A program made the translations under genes and the position numbers. Shown here in pieces: positions 1 through 11,036 of a stretch of DNA of 64,000 nt. This stretch comes from Collybia mongolica (Eukaryota > Basidiomycota > Agaricomycetes > Agaricales > Clitocybaceae): contig JAAXNY010000004.1 of NCBI GenBank assembly GCA_013420905.1, forward strand, positions 4,898,001-4,962,000, read 5' to 3'. Numbering within the stretch: the stretch's first letter is position 1; each line of letters begins with the position of its first letter. Under the pieces are notes generated by a model, which ran no database searches, was not told the origin of the DNA, and worked only from the letters and a program-made list of their open reading frames with translations.

Positions 1-1218
1 GAGGGCATTCCACAATTGATCCACAGATGTGCAGGGCACTCCTTGGTATGAGATTGCCTCGACTGGGGGTGTCTTGCATGGTCCAACCCAGTCCATAAGG
101 TCCCAGGGTCAGAGATTGTTGTGAGCAATCTCGTCAATTCTTTCGTCGAAATGCTTACGTTTTGCCTTACACATGGCCTTCTTGAAGGTTGACCAGTCAA
201 CCAGGAGATTGGACTCCATCGTGACCGCCTTGGCATTAGCACAGTCAGAATCCCACCAAGACTTAGACCGGGCACAAGCCCGGTTAGCCTTAGCGTGATG
301 AGACCATGTCACACCAAAAGCAACGGATATAGCCCTAGCAACAGCTTGGGTTTGATCAACTGACATAGCGCCAGGGATCAAGATCTGACCCAGGAGGAGG
401 GAGACTTCACTGAGGAAGTCCGCCTCTTCTTCGGAGTTGACTTTGATGGACATTTTCCCCTCAGGCCAGTAGACCTTAAGGGGGATATCCAGTAATAACG
501 GAAGGTGATTGGGTTCCCCCTTGTCTCCTAACGTTAGATCAGCTGTGTAGCCCTGGAACATCAGGACAAACACCAGGTCGAGAATTGAGCCACGGAGCGC
601 CACGTTATATGGCCGATGGGTGACCCCTCCGGATGTCGGGGCCACTCTCTCCAGGTTAAGTATTGCAGCACACTCCATGAGCCTAGAGGCCATGGGGTGT
701 TTGTGTGTAAGTGTCGCGTCCCAGTGAGATGAAGGGCAATTAAAATCCCCCCCCATATAACTCAAATCTGGTAGTGCATCCAGGTGGTCTTCGATGTACC
801 GAATGGCCGAGCTGTTCTCATCGGAGTAGGTGTTCATCAGATGTATGGGGCCAAGATGCCCTTTTACAGTGATGACCATGACATCGCGATGATTCACAAT
901 GTCAGATCAGAGCTTAGGTTTGATCGTGCGCATGGCCCGATTAACATAAGCGAGGACATGTGGCCTTTCATTGGCCCCATCAAACCCTTTAGGGTACATA
1001 GCTATCCAGTCCAGGTGGTTTGGTGGCCCTTTAACAGGGACCCTGTCCTTCTCCGTCAGGGAGGCGGTGTATCTCACAGTGGACCATGGTGGTTCCTGGA
1101 GAAATAAGATATCTGAGACGGATTTCATACGTTCCAGAAGGTTGATTGTCCAATTGTGCTTGCATCCCACATTTTGACAATAAATACGTAAAGTGTCTAC
1201 AGAGGTTGTACTACACAT
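1..1218 (-). pseudogene. LINE 1 ORF2 start: endonuclease/exonuclease/phosphatase domain
   Basis: Reads from ATG 1218 as a single frame to the window edge, with TGA codons at 907-909 and 109-111. It begins with an EEP-type endonuclease (LRIYCQNVGCK, then FLQEPPW with the catalytic Glu, then MGGDFNCP with the Asp-x-Asn motif, and SILDLVFV near the end). This domain nicks the target DNA in target-primed reverse transcription. After the stop at 109 the frame continues with residues usually linking the endonuclease to the RT. Both stops sit where a CGA arginine codon would fit. Truncated only by the window. Confidence 0.78.
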
Positions 1219-3226
1219 GGGTCAATGACTGTCGAACTTCTCGAGGGTTTGCCTGATGTCTATGGAGCCTGCCTCCTGTGACGTTGGGAAAAGGTGAGTT
1301 AGGGGTGGGAATGAAGCGTACCAGCTCATCTCCTACCTTCTGTGCGGTATACTTGGAGAAGACCCACTTCGGATTGTAGCGGTTCTTCCAGAATGAGCAG
1401 ATATGACTGTCAGATGCATGCGCAAGCATGCAGTTGACACATCGAGCTGGGTGTGGGCAAGGGTGACCTGCAGGGGTTGCCTCTCAAGGGGGGTTGGCCT
1501 TGGGCTGTTTTTTGCAGCACGCGGCTAACACGTGGTGGTGGTCGGTTTCATGTGGGCCAGCACAGATGGAGCACAGCTGCGTCTTGAATGGACAAACCTC
1601 TGTACGGTGTCCATACCTCCAGCAGTGGGGACATATGGGGACTCCAACTTGGTTCTCAGTGGGCAGGATGGTGAGTTTCTTGGACCCGAGCATGAAGCTT
1701 TGGCCCTTGAGGCTACAGAGGTGCTGTCCACCTCGCGAGTCATAGATATTGAAGAACACCGTGCCGGTGTCTGATGTCTGGGAGTTTCTTACCATCCTGG
1801 GCCTAGACCCTTGGTAAAAGTGGATGGCCTCATGCCAGGGGCATTTACCGAGGATCTCGGCAATGTCATCTGGTGTGAGGGGTATGGGGGTACCATTGGC
1901 GGCATACTTGATGTGCACTCCAAAGTAAGGGAAGTCGGGGATGCGAAGCAATGACTTGGATGAGCCTACTTCCACACGCGTTTCCACAGAGTCGTCTTTG
2001 CATATCTTTTTAGCTGCGTCACTAAAATGGGCATGCATGACCTGGATGTCATCTTCAACTGGCAAAACATCACACACAAGGGCCAGGCCCCCGAGGTGGT
2101 TTCGGGTCTCAGACACGACGCGAATGGCCCTCTTATGAATGCCAAGGTGAGAGTTCAGTGGCCCAACCACTGGTGTATCAGGCCAGTGGGTGGGGGGCGA
2201 AGTGATGACAACTACCTCCTTCTGGGAGGAGCCGTGTGTGGTGGATCTCTTGCGTCGAGCTTTCGCTCAGGCCAAGTCCGAAGGGGTAGGGACAATATCA
2301 CCGGACACGACCTACTGAGCGTGCACGATGGAGGCAATGGGTGCTGAGGGAAAGGACTTGGCCATCTGGACAAGCCCCGCCTGAGCTGCGGCGGGGCCCT
2401 TCGCCTTCTTTGCAGAGGGAGGCTGAGGGGTGGAGATTGCAGCAGATGCTGTGGACGCAAAGGTCTTTGATCTAGGAGGAAGGGAATGCTTGGTAGAGTG
2501 TGTGTATATGACTTTCTTGGAGGGGCGGCGAAGGCCAGCCGGGTCCGCAGTAGCATTGGTGGATTGAGGGGGCAGAGAGCGCCCAGGACGAGGTGGTTGG
2601 TTGGAAGGGATGGGGACAGGGGCCGGAGGCGCCTGCGCACGGAGACTCTCAATGAGGGCTTGGAGAGCGATGCTCTTGGACTCAGCATCTGCCGTAACAG
2701 CGTGTTCAACGAAGCCAGCTTTGGAGACTGTGAAGGCAGCTTGGAGGAGCTCTTGGACGAGCTTGACTGAGGCCTCATCTGGGATGCGATAGCTGTTGAT
2801 GGCCCAGAGGTTGAGCATCTCTGTGACATTGTGGATGGATGTAGTGGCAGCTTCAAGGTCGACTGGGACCTTATCCTTAGCACCAGAGGCATAAAATGTC
2901 TCCGGATCCTTAAACTCGTCCATGAAAGCATCCCCCTCTACCTCAGCCATGACAATGTCACGGTCTTGGACAGGAGAAGCAGGTGGTTTGGTGGGAGGGC
3001 CGGTAACAGTAGGGTCAGGGTCGGCGGTATCGTCATCATCGTCATCGTTGTTGTCGTTGTCCTCTACGATGGGTGCGGGAGTCATGGGCCTGAAAAAGAC
3101 TCGTGACGCAAGGGAGGGGCCTGCTTGAGGATGCAGGCTGGCTACCAGCTCGGAGACAGGGGCTGGGGACATGGATCCGCGCAAAAGTTCGCGTAAATCC
3201 GGCGGTTTTGCCATACGGTCCGCCAA
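1211..3226 (-). pseudogene. LINE 1 ORF1 (gag-like, zinc knuckles), three premature stops
   Basis: One reading frame from ATG 3226 to TAG 1211-1213, interrupted by TAG at 2312-2314 and TGA at 2267-2269 and 1484-1486, with no frameshift. The N-terminal part is Pro/Ala/Asp-rich with an acidic run. The C-terminal part has cysteine-histidine knuckles (CPHCWRYGHRTEVC, then CSICAGPHETDHHH, then a third CVNC-type finger after the last stop) that would bind the element RNA. The final stop overlaps the ORF2 ATG at 1218 (ATGTGTAG), an arrangement compatible with termination-reinitiation. The stops are all explained by C-to-T changes (CGA to TGA, CAG to TAG). Confidence 0.75.
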
Positions 3227-3647
3227 TCGCTGAGATCAGGTTGGAGGTTTGTCTTTGGCCATGGTATGACCACAGCAGTGTATGGGAGATCAGGGGATCA
3301 GAGGAGTTTTGAGGCAGCTGGGTGCACAAGACGGTGTTGACAAGTAGACCGGGTGGCTGTGCATGTGGGAGTAACAAGTCAAGAAGTGTTTGTGACACTT
3401 TAGGGATAGAGAGGGGGTAATGTTACAAATTCCCTACTCACGTGCCCTTATTACTTCTTTTCTTACACACTACTGATTACTGGATACTTATCGACTCTTA
3501 TCTTTCTAGACCCATATATGCATTCTCTTTCCCATGCTTATTCATCTTTTGTATTACGCTTACTCATTCTCATTTTAGCTTACTCATTCTTTTATCTATA
3601 ACGAATAGCATAAACCATGCTTATTGGACTCTTACATATATATAGGG
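3227..3647. other. AT-rich spacer between the two LINEs
   Basis: No convincing coding sequence. The left part may be the 5' UTR of LINE 1. The part from about 3440 is T-rich and is the left target flank of LINE 2. Confidence 0.5.
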
Positions 3648-3659
3648 ATACTTTAGCTT
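3648..3659. repeat. Left TSD of LINE 2 (ATACTTTAGCTT)
   Basis: The 12-base direct repeat is identical to 11025-11036. It abuts the oligo-T run (3658-3681) that is the poly(A) tail of the minus-strand element; the last two T are ambiguous with the tail. Confidence 0.75.
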
Positions 3660-5856
3660 TTTTTTTTTTTTTTTTTTTTTTCCAATTTATTCTCTGTTGT
3701 GGCAAACCATATGGAAGAGAATATACATGCGTGGTTATCCTACTATATCTGAGGGACTCTGGTGTTTGGAGTGAACTAAGTATTGGCTTTGGGAGTGCAT
3801 GGCACCCCTGAAAGCGCAGTGTGCGCAGTAATTGACAGTAAGTTAGTAAAGTAAGGGCATAGGGGTTGAGATTGAGACCGAAGAGATGAGACTGAGTGAT
3901 AGGGAAGCATAGTGGAGGGTAGTGGGGCATGGGTGGGTTGGTGAGCATTCACTGGGGTTGGTTTTTGGGGGGTGGTGGTGGTGGGAGTGTGAGGTCCCCG
4001 TATATGGCTCGAAATCGGCCAGAGCTAGCGATGAACATGAATAGTGCACAGAAGAGTTTTGTTTCTGATAGCAGCTTGGCGATGTTATGCGCGTCTTGGC
4101 CAATTGTGGCTCGGAGAGTGTCCCTGGCATTTTGGTGTGCCGGGCAGTGTAGTAAATAGTGGGCGACAGTCTCGTTATGTCTGTGACAACATGGGCAAGT
4201 TGGGGAGTCTGCCTTTCTGATGCGATGCAGGTGATGGGCAAGTGGTATGTGTTCAGTTCTGAGCTGTGTAAGGATGCTGCTGTGTTTCCGCGGGATTTTG
4301 ACAATCATCATGTAGTATTTGCTTGATGGTGCTGTGGGATTGGTGTGTTTTAGTTTTTTGTAGTGTTTCGATAATTTCCATGTCTTTTTTGCTCTTGTTT
4401 TGAGTGCTGTCACATATGCTTGCTTCACCGCCGATTTGCTCCATGGTAGCTGCGCTCGCAGAAGCTCTGGTAGTTGTCTCTTGTCACTGCTTCCCTTTGT
4501 TGCTGCTTCCTTAGCCTCCTTGTCTGCCTGTTTGTTTCCTTCTATTCCTTTGTGCCCTGGCGTCCATCGTAGGTTAATTTGTAAGTGTTGATTGTAAGTT
4601 GTTCGTGCGTCATGGTATCTTGTGTGAATTTCATCGAGGATGTAGTGGCCTGAGGTAGGCCGGATAGAGCTTGTTGATGTGATGGCAGCGTGGTTGTCAA
4701 TGCCAAACGTTGTTTCTCAGACGTTCTCCTCCCTCTCAATTAGCTTGAGTCCCATTAAAGCCCCTACGCATTCGCCCTCATAAACAGTGTGGTGTTTTGC
4801 TGATCCCAGCCGGTACCTCATTGTACTTGATATCCTCCCTGCCCTATACAGTACTGCTGCTGCTCCTATCTTCCCTCCTATTCCTGACCCATCTGTGTAT
4901 ACCTTCACATTCCTTCTGTCCTTCTCATCCTCTTCTATCGCTTCTTCTCTTGTTTCCGCAATTGTGACTGTGAATGGTGATGTCCATTTATTGGACTGTC
5001 GAGCAGAGTCTATCTTTTCCATGTGTTCTGGCTGGATTTTGTATGTGTCCATGAGTCTGTGGAGGGGTGATGCGTGTGTAATGTTAGGGTGTTTTGTGGC
5101 CATTATGACTGGTGTGTATAGAGGGTGATGTTCGGGGAGGGTTGCAAGACGTAGTGCTGCATGGTGGCAGTATTTGTCAACTAGCATGTGGAGGGGTAGG
5201 AGGTTTGCTAATGCGTCGAGCGTGTCAGTGGGGGTTGTTCACATAGCACCTGTAATCATGATGGCTGCATGTCATTGAACCGCTGCAAGTTTGTTAATGA
5301 TGGCTCATCCTCCTTTTTTAGCATCTGGCTTGTTGGGGGAAACCCGGTTATGTGGTGTGAGGAAGATGTCGGCGCCATAGAGCATTCATGGTACAGCAAT
5401 TGAGAGGTATAGCTGGCGCATGTACCATGCTGATGCACCTTGAGAGGCTTTTGCTAGGTGTCTGAACTGGATGATCCAGTCCTGTCCTCTTGCGAGTGCT
5501 ACTGCACATTGAGCTTTCCAGTTGAGTGTATTGTTGATCATGATCCCCAAGAACTTCACTGCCGGCTTTGATTCTATGCGGTGGTTGTTGAGGATTAGTG
5601 CGGTTCGTGGCATGGGGACAGTCTTTCGGCGAATGAAAGTGTGTGGGATGCGCTGGCGTGTCACGTCAACCAGTTGGAATTTGTCAAGTCCGAACTTGCA
5701 GTTGTGGTCGGTTGCCCACTCAAATATCCCTCCGAGCTGTGTCATGATAGCTCGGAGTGCTGCATGTGTTTCTCTGAAGTCCCGTCCTACTACTATTACA
5801 GCGGCGTCGTCAACAAACAGCAGTATCCATTCACCAAGGTGTAGCCTGGGTATGTC

Positions 5857-5871
5857 AAGTAGGTCGGCGTT
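5857..5871. repeat. TSD of nested insertion, copy 1
   Basis: 15-bp direct repeat AAGTAGGTCGGCGTT, encoding NADLL in the interrupted RT frame. Confidence 0.88.
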
Positions 5872-6815
5872 CGACGCTTCTTGATCTTTTACCACCACCA
5901 TCCGACCGTGGGAATTCGTCCCTCCTGCACTAGGTCGTCCCTAAACTACCTAACACCTCATCCCTAATCAACATCACCTTTCATCAGACCACTCTTTCGG
6001 CCTGGGCCACCATCCTTTTATACCATATCCAAATTTTTAACTTATCAGAGCTGATCCTGACTATCTGCAGGGTCATCTCATCTTGCCTGTACTGGGGGCT
6101 TCACTAATCCGTTCACATCCACCTCATCAACTACCAGGCCACATGAGGACACCACAACTCTAGTACTCTGCTTCGTGCAGATCCTTAGGGAGCGTCACCA
6201 CCAACATTCTTGACGATTTATTCGTACTCGCTTAACCACTACACCCAAATACAAAAGGAGGAAGGGGTCTGGCCCCCAATCAGCTACTGTCCCTGCACAG
6301 AGCACACCTCTTGGGGAGAATGCCAGTTTATCGACCAATGGTGGGATTTGGCGGCCTCATTATGAGGGGAGTCATCGCTTTGGGAGAGCGGTGTGGAACA
6401 GGGGGGAAAGTAATAGGGGGGATTCAGGAGAGGGGGAGCAGGTTTGAGGTATGGGTTGTTCATTTAGTTTGGACATTTATCTTCGACACTGGGGGGGAGT
6501 AATGGGTTTCCAGGGCGCCCTGAAAATACCAGGGGGGGAGTGGAACGGGGTACCAACGTGAAGGGAGGGGACCATGCCCCGACAAGCAAAGGCAAACCTT
6601 TAAGGCGTTGGGAGGTTCAGACATGGTACAGTACAATACCATTGGACTGCAGGTATCCTCAGTCTAGACCAGTAATATGACCTGGAGAGCAACTTAGTGT
6701 ACAGCTCCACCCTGATGGCTCATTACAGATTACTTAGTGGTAATAGGTGTCTATGCCCACATGTAGCTGGGTCAAACCCACATGCGCTTAATATTATTTG
6801 ACCAAAAAAAAAAAA
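5872..6815 (+). mobile_element. Nested poly(A) retro-insertion inside the LINE 2 reverse transcriptase
   Basis: A 944-bp plus-strand insertion ending in about 14 A (6804-6817). It is flanked by a perfect 15-bp direct repeat AAGTAGGTCGGCGTT at 5857-5871 and 6816-6830. It splits the RT between the GLDQGDPF motif and the FVDDA catalytic motif. No convincing protein domain is visible inside. It could be a 5'-truncated LINE 3' end, a SINE-like element, or a processed transcript. Tail and TSD show LINE-type mobilisation in trans, younger than LINE 2 itself. Confidence 0.85.
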
Positions 6816-6830
6816 AAGTAGGTCGGCGTT
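6816..6830. repeat. TSD of nested insertion, copy 2
   Basis: Perfect second copy of the 15-bp repeat, directly after the oligo-A tail. Confidence 0.88.
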
Positions 6831-8815
6831 GTATATGAGGTAACAAATACCCAAAAAGGGGTCGCCTTGGTCAAGACCATTGTCAATGTTAAATTTTTCT
6901 GAGCAGTGGTCGTCGAATAAGAGTGTTGTCTGTTGGCTTCCCAACCGACGTTTCATCCATTCCGTGTACTGTTCAGGTATGCCTCGTGATCTCATGTTGT
7001 GAATGAGGCGGTCAACCGCTACACTTGGGAATGCACCTTTGACATCCAGGAATAGGACTGATGCCACTTTTTGCTTTTGCCATGCATCTTTGATGATTTT
7101 GACGAGGAGGTGTATGGAGTCAGTTGTGGTTCTCCCAGGTCGTGCTCTGAAATGGTTGGCGGGGAGTATGTTTAGTTTCTCGCACATTACCGTTATGTCC
7201 TCTGTGTGGCAGCAGTTGTGGAGGCGTGCCATGCCACATGATAAGACAATTGGTTGCCACGCTGATGGAACAGAGTAGTCGGGACGTCCAGGTTTCTTCA
7301 GCATGAGGGTCTCTGTGAGTGCCCAGTCATCAGGGTAGTATTTCAGGTTGTGGGTAGCGCAGTATAGTGGGCCAAGGTGTGGGACAAGCAGTTCTCGGGC
7401 ATGTGTGAAAACGCAGTTGGGTACTGTACCAGAGCGTGTGGCTTTGTATGGTTTCATTTTTCTGATGCTTCGGTGGATCTGCTCATTTGTAATGTTTTGG
7501 AATTCCCATTTGGGCGGTGGGTACTTGGGTTTGGGTGGGACCAATGACTCTGTGGGTTGTGCTGGGAAGAAGGTTTCGAAGAAGAGTTTCCCCTTGCTCT
7601 CGTTGTCTACTGCTTCACATACCACTTGCTTTATGATGGGATCTTTCACCCAGAGCATAGGCACTCTGGTTCTTCCGCCATCCGTGTCAGGTCCTGTGAC
7701 CAACCGGCTTGCTGACCAGATGCTCGACTCGTCCAGTCCCTCTAGCCATGCAGCCCAGTGCTCGATCTTCGCCATGTGGATCATTTCTGAGTAGTCGTTG
7801 CGCTGCCGTCGGTACTGTTTGTGGATGGGATGTTCTGTGTTCGGGCGGTATTGTTTGGACTTTGAAGCGAGCTTTTTTGTGGCTTTCTTAGCTGTTGTGA
7901 GGTCCGAGGACCACCAGTGTTTCGTGAATGGGCTGGGCTTTGTGAGGGGCACATGGGTGTCGATGGCATTTTGGATTGCTTCATTGAGGGCTGCGCGTCG
8001 CTCCTCGAAGGATTCGCACGTCCAGAGCTCCTCTGGCTCTGGGAGTTTGTCGATGTTCTCCTTCAGAAGTTTCATGAATTCAGGCCATTTTGTCATGCGA
8101 AAGTTGCGTCAAGGAATGGTTTCCAGGATGGGTGGGCCGATGTCTAGAGTTGTGATGATGGGGTAGTGGTCGGTTTTTTGTGGGCGGGTTTCGCCAGCAT
8201 CGCATTGGGTGATGTTGTCGAGGAGGTTTTCCGAGCAGAAGACATTGTCGACTTGTGTGTGGTTCCCTGTACCAAATGCCTTAAGGGTGGGGATTCCTGG
8301 GGGAAGTGCCATTTTCATACTGTGTCTCCCAATCAGGTTCAATAGTGGTTGGGTGAGGTCGAGGTTCCTTCAGGTGAAGAGGTGCTCATTGCGCAGCTTG
8401 TCCCAGAGCAAGTGATGGCGGTTGAAGTCCCCCATCCACATGTTATATAGTGGTGCCCTGGGGTATATGCGGTTTTGTGGGTTGTGGAGGTAATTGGATA
8501 GGTGCATGAGGCTGTCGTTGTGGTTACAATCATTGTATACATTGATTAGGCGAAGGGTCCCAAAGTCCCCCACCATTTGGATTCCTGTTACGTCGGGTGA
8601 GTCGAATGGTATGTGTGTCCATGAGTTTGACTTGAGTCGAGTGTTGACGAGGATGAGGGAGTGGGTGGCTTTGTGGTTGGTGTTGTGGGTTTCGGGGTAT
8701 ATGACGCTCCAGTGGGGGTTCGCTCGTGTTTTCCCTTTGAAGTCAATGTATGGTTCTTGTATGAGGCACACGTCGTAGTCTGTTTTTAGCGATATGAGAA
8801 GGTCTGATTGGCCTT

Positions 8816-10855
8816 CTAGAGATTTGTTGATGTTCTGTTGCCATATTCGAAGGTTCGGCGCTGGCATCGGTTCGGGTTGTTTGTCCAGTGTATCAGGCAT
8901 TGACTGTAGGTATGGGTGATTCGGGGGAAAAATAGTGGGGTGTATTGACCATTCAGCTCTGCCTCTTGCTCGTTAGCTTCATCTAATGGTGGTGGTTCCT
9001 CCGTTGCCGGTGAGTTTCCCCATGTTCCGTCTGCTTTCACTGGTGCAAAGTATTTTTCAATGGGCTGCTGCGCTGTCGCTGCAGGCCACCCGTTGTCTGG
9101 TATGCGATTAGCCTGGAACCTCGTGTTTCCTGTTTCCTTTGTTTTCCTGCCTCCTGTCCGTCCCCATGTTCCTGCCTGGTTCCTCCCCCCCTGTTGCTCA
9201 TATGCTCCCCCTCCCCCTCCATTTCCGGTGCTGCCCCCTCCCCCCTCTCCTCTCTGACCTCCTGCTAGTCTTCCTGTCCCTTTCCTCTGCTTTCCGTTCT
9301 GCGCCTGTGACCACCCCCCTTGCCAGTTACCTCCCTGTTGTTGCCATGCTGCATCTTGGTCATTTGTGTATAGGTCGGGTTGGCCAATGAGTTCCCATGT
9401 TTTCGGGTCATTGGTGGGGAAGTACTTGTATTTGGTATCTGGAATGCGGTCATGTAGGTTTTTTAGTTGTATTAGGAAGTATGGGCACTGCCTATTGGCG
9501 GCACCATGTCCTTTAGCTCCATTGCAGTTTGAACATCTGAACTGCTGCCAGTCCTTTAGACCACATGTTTCAGTTCTATGCATCCCTGCGCAGTTAGCAC
9601 ACACGTCATGTATTGATTTACATTGTGCTGCAATGTGGTTGGTTCCCATCGTCTGACATTTCAAGCATCGCTTGGGCTCAGGGAGAAGCTTGCGTGTAAG
9701 GACAAGTTTCCCATCCACATATAATCTGTGTTCTATTGCGTGGTTTGCAGTCTCACGCACTCCGTATCCTATGATTGCATGGGCCACTTTCTGGGCTGTG
9801 TCACGCTTCTGGGCAGCTTTGATGTACTTCGCATGTACCATCGCTCCCATGGGGAGGCCGCTGTTCCGCTCCACCACATCTCTCACTGCTTGGACATCCG
9901 GGTCGAATGACACCGGGACGAATTCTGCCACTGTATATCGTAACTGGGAACGGGCAGTGGACGTACCTCCGTAGTGTTCCATGAAGCTCGCCATCACCGC
10001 TTTGTCCTGTATCCATTCTGTGGATGATTCTGAGCTGAGTTGGTATTGGATGACCCCCATGCGTAGCTTCTTCACCCCAACAAAGGCGGTTCCTTTGGGT
10101 GCGTTGCTAGCCCCAAGCCCCATGAGGTCAAGCGCAATTTGGGCTTTTGCTACTAATTCTTTCTTGGTGAGGTCCTTGAGGCCGTTGTCGTCCATTCCCG
10201 GGTTGGTTCGTATGTATATCTGTCGGGATTTGATGTTTCCTTGTGTGATCACCGCTGCATGCTGTGGGGGTATTGTGCTGTTCGTCGGTGTTGGCGCTGG
10301 CGTAGGTTGCTGGTTTTGTGTTGGCCAGTCAGTGAGTTCGGAGCTGACTTGTGTGACTTTTTCTGATAGGTCTCCGAGGTCTTCGCGTATGCTGTCGATG
10401 GTGACAAGGTTCTGTGCTGCCGCATCCTTGATTCCATCTGTCGCACAGCTCATGTCCTCTGTTGCGTTTTGGATTTCCTTGAGTGAAACTGTCAGTTTTG
10501 CCATCACCGCGGAGGCAATGGTTTCCGCGGTGAGGTCTGCGGTCATTTCTTCGAGGAGGAAGGATATCGCTCGTATGCCATCTGCCAGACGCCTAGGTGG
10601 CTTGGGCACAGATTGGGCAAGCTGGAGGAGTATGAGGGCTAGGAGGGCCGGGGTGACGGATGCACCGGGAATCAGGTATTGTCCCGCTTCGAGCACTGTC
10701 TTTGCATCTTTCGCATTTCTCACATCTGTGTTCATCCCAGCTGCTTCTTTTAGTTTGTCCTTTGATGCTGCAGTTGGTCCAGAGGTGGGTGTGGCGCGGC
10801 ACGTCGCGGTTTGGCTGTTTGTCGTGTTTTTACCTCTGTCAGTGACGGTAGACAT
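8816..10855 (-). CDS. LINE 2 ORF1, gag-like RNA-binding protein (679 aa)
   Basis: An uninterrupted 679-codon frame. The N-terminal third is Ala/Thr-rich, with a long helical, heptad-like stretch at about residues 60-160 that could form a coiled coil for ORF1p multimerisation. At about residues 400-470 there are three CCHC-type knuckles (CLKCQTMGTNHIAAQC, CANCAGMHRTETC, CSNCNGAKGHGAANRQC). The tail is Gly/Gln/Asn-rich. It overlaps the start of ORF2 by 85 bp in another frame. Its likely role is RNA packaging into the retrotransposition particle. Notably, it has no stops while ORF2 has many. Confidence 0.8.
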   Translation of the reverse strand: MSTVTDRGKNTTNSQTATCRATPTSGPTAASKDKLKEAAGMNTDVRNAKDAKTVLEAGQYLIPGASVTPALLALILLQLAQSVPKPPRRLADGIRAISFLLEEMTADLTAETIASAVMAKLTVSLKEIQNATEDMSCATDGIKDAAAQNLVTIDSIREDLGDLSEKVTQVSSELTDWPTQNQQPTPAPTPTNSTIPPQHAAVITQGNIKSRQIYIRTNPGMDDNGLKDLTKKELVAKAQIALDLMGLGASNAPKGTAFVGVKKLRMGVIQYQLSSESSTEWIQDKAVMASFMEHYGGTSTARSQLRYTVAEFVPVSFDPDVQAVRDVVERNSGLPMGAMVHAKYIKAAQKRDTAQKVAHAIIGYGVRETANHAIEHRLYVDGKLVLTRKLLPEPKRCLKCQTMGTNHIAAQCKSIHDVCANCAGMHRTETCGLKDWQQFRCSNCNGAKGHGAANRQCPYFLIQLKNLHDRIPDTKYKYFPTNDPKTWELIGQPDLYTNDQDAAWQQQGGNWQGGWSQAQNGKQRKGTGRLAGGQRGEGGGGSTGNGGGGGAYEQQGGRNQAGTWGRTGGRKTKETGNTRFQANRIPDNGWPAATAQQPIEKYFAPVKADGTWGNSPATEEPPPLDEANEQEAELNGQYTPLFFPRITHTYSQCLIHWTNNPNRCQRRTFEYGNRTSTNL

Positions 10856-11024
10856 TTAGTTGGTTTAGTTTCTTATGGGGCTCAGGTGTAGTATGTATAC
10901 TGTTAATCTAGTAATATGTCTCTGATGACTGGCGTTGGGGCCTTCAGTAGCGCCAGCAGCGGTGCTTGTTCCGGGGCCCTAGTCAGGGTGCCATCAGAGT
11001 CAGGTCCAAAGAGCCTCCACTCAT

Positions 11025-11036
11025 ATACTTTAGCTT
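11025..11036. repeat. Right TSD of LINE 2
   Basis: Second copy of ATACTTTAGCTT, immediately upstream of the LINE 2 5' UTR (minus strand). Confidence 0.75.

Larger units (their letters stand above)
1..3226 (-). mobile_element. LINE 1: decayed Tad1-like non-LTR retrotransposon (5' part)
   Basis: Minus-strand non-LTR retrotransposon. It reads from a gag-like ORF1 into an apurinic-type endonuclease and leaves the window before the reverse transcriptase. Order and motifs (acidic/proline-rich ORF1 with CCHC knuckles, then an EEP endonuclease whose start codon overlaps the ORF1 stop) are typical of fungal Tad1-group LINEs. The 3' end, tail and target-site duplication are outside the window. The 5' boundary was not located; it lies upstream of 3226. 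Confidence 0.82.
3949..8900 (-). pseudogene. LINE 2 ORF2 (endonuclease-reverse transcriptase-RNase H), seven TGA stops plus nested insertion
   Basis: A single frame from ATG 8900. EEP endonuclease: LRIWQQNINK, LIQEPYIDF, MGDFNRHH. Reverse transcriptase: VLFLDVKGAFPSV, GLDQGDPF, then FVDDAAV with the catalytic Asp pair at about 5806-5811. RNase H: KVYTDGSG, then WTPGHKGIEGNKQAD. A Cys/His tail follows (CPCCHRHNETVAHYLLHC). Premature stops are all TGA: 8370-8372, 8109-8111, 5386-5388, 5305-5307, 5272-5274, 5239-5241 and 4717-4719. The frame is the same on both sides of the nested insertion once that insertion and one TSD copy are discounted. I take the TGA at 3949 as the end, but it could be an eighth lesion. 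Confidence 0.85.
3660..11024 (-). mobile_element. LINE 2: near full-length Tad1-like non-LTR retrotransposon
   Basis: 7.4-kb minus-strand element: 5' UTR of about 170 bp, ORF1 at 8816-10855, ORF2 from 8900 down to about 3949, a 3' UTR of about 270 bp, and a 24-base poly(A) tail (plus-strand T run 3658-3681). It is flanked by the 12-bp direct repeat ATACTTTAGCTT at 3648 and 11025. ORF1 is open, whereas ORF2 is killed by seven in-frame TGA codons and by a nested 944-bp insertion (5872-6815). Domain order is gag with knuckles, EEP endonuclease, reverse transcriptase, RNase H, which is the Tad1 layout. The tail and TSD indicate target-primed insertion and a complete 5' end. Confidence 0.88.

Noticed and set aside
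5239..5438. Alternative short frame (5256-5438) read as an ORF2 frameshift
   Set aside because: The true frame continues through TGA codons without any indel and gives a family-like protein.
9139..9390. Plus-strand open frames rich in Pro/Ser over the LINE ORF1
   Set aside because: They are antisense shadows of the Gly-rich tail of ORF1; no start context or motif.
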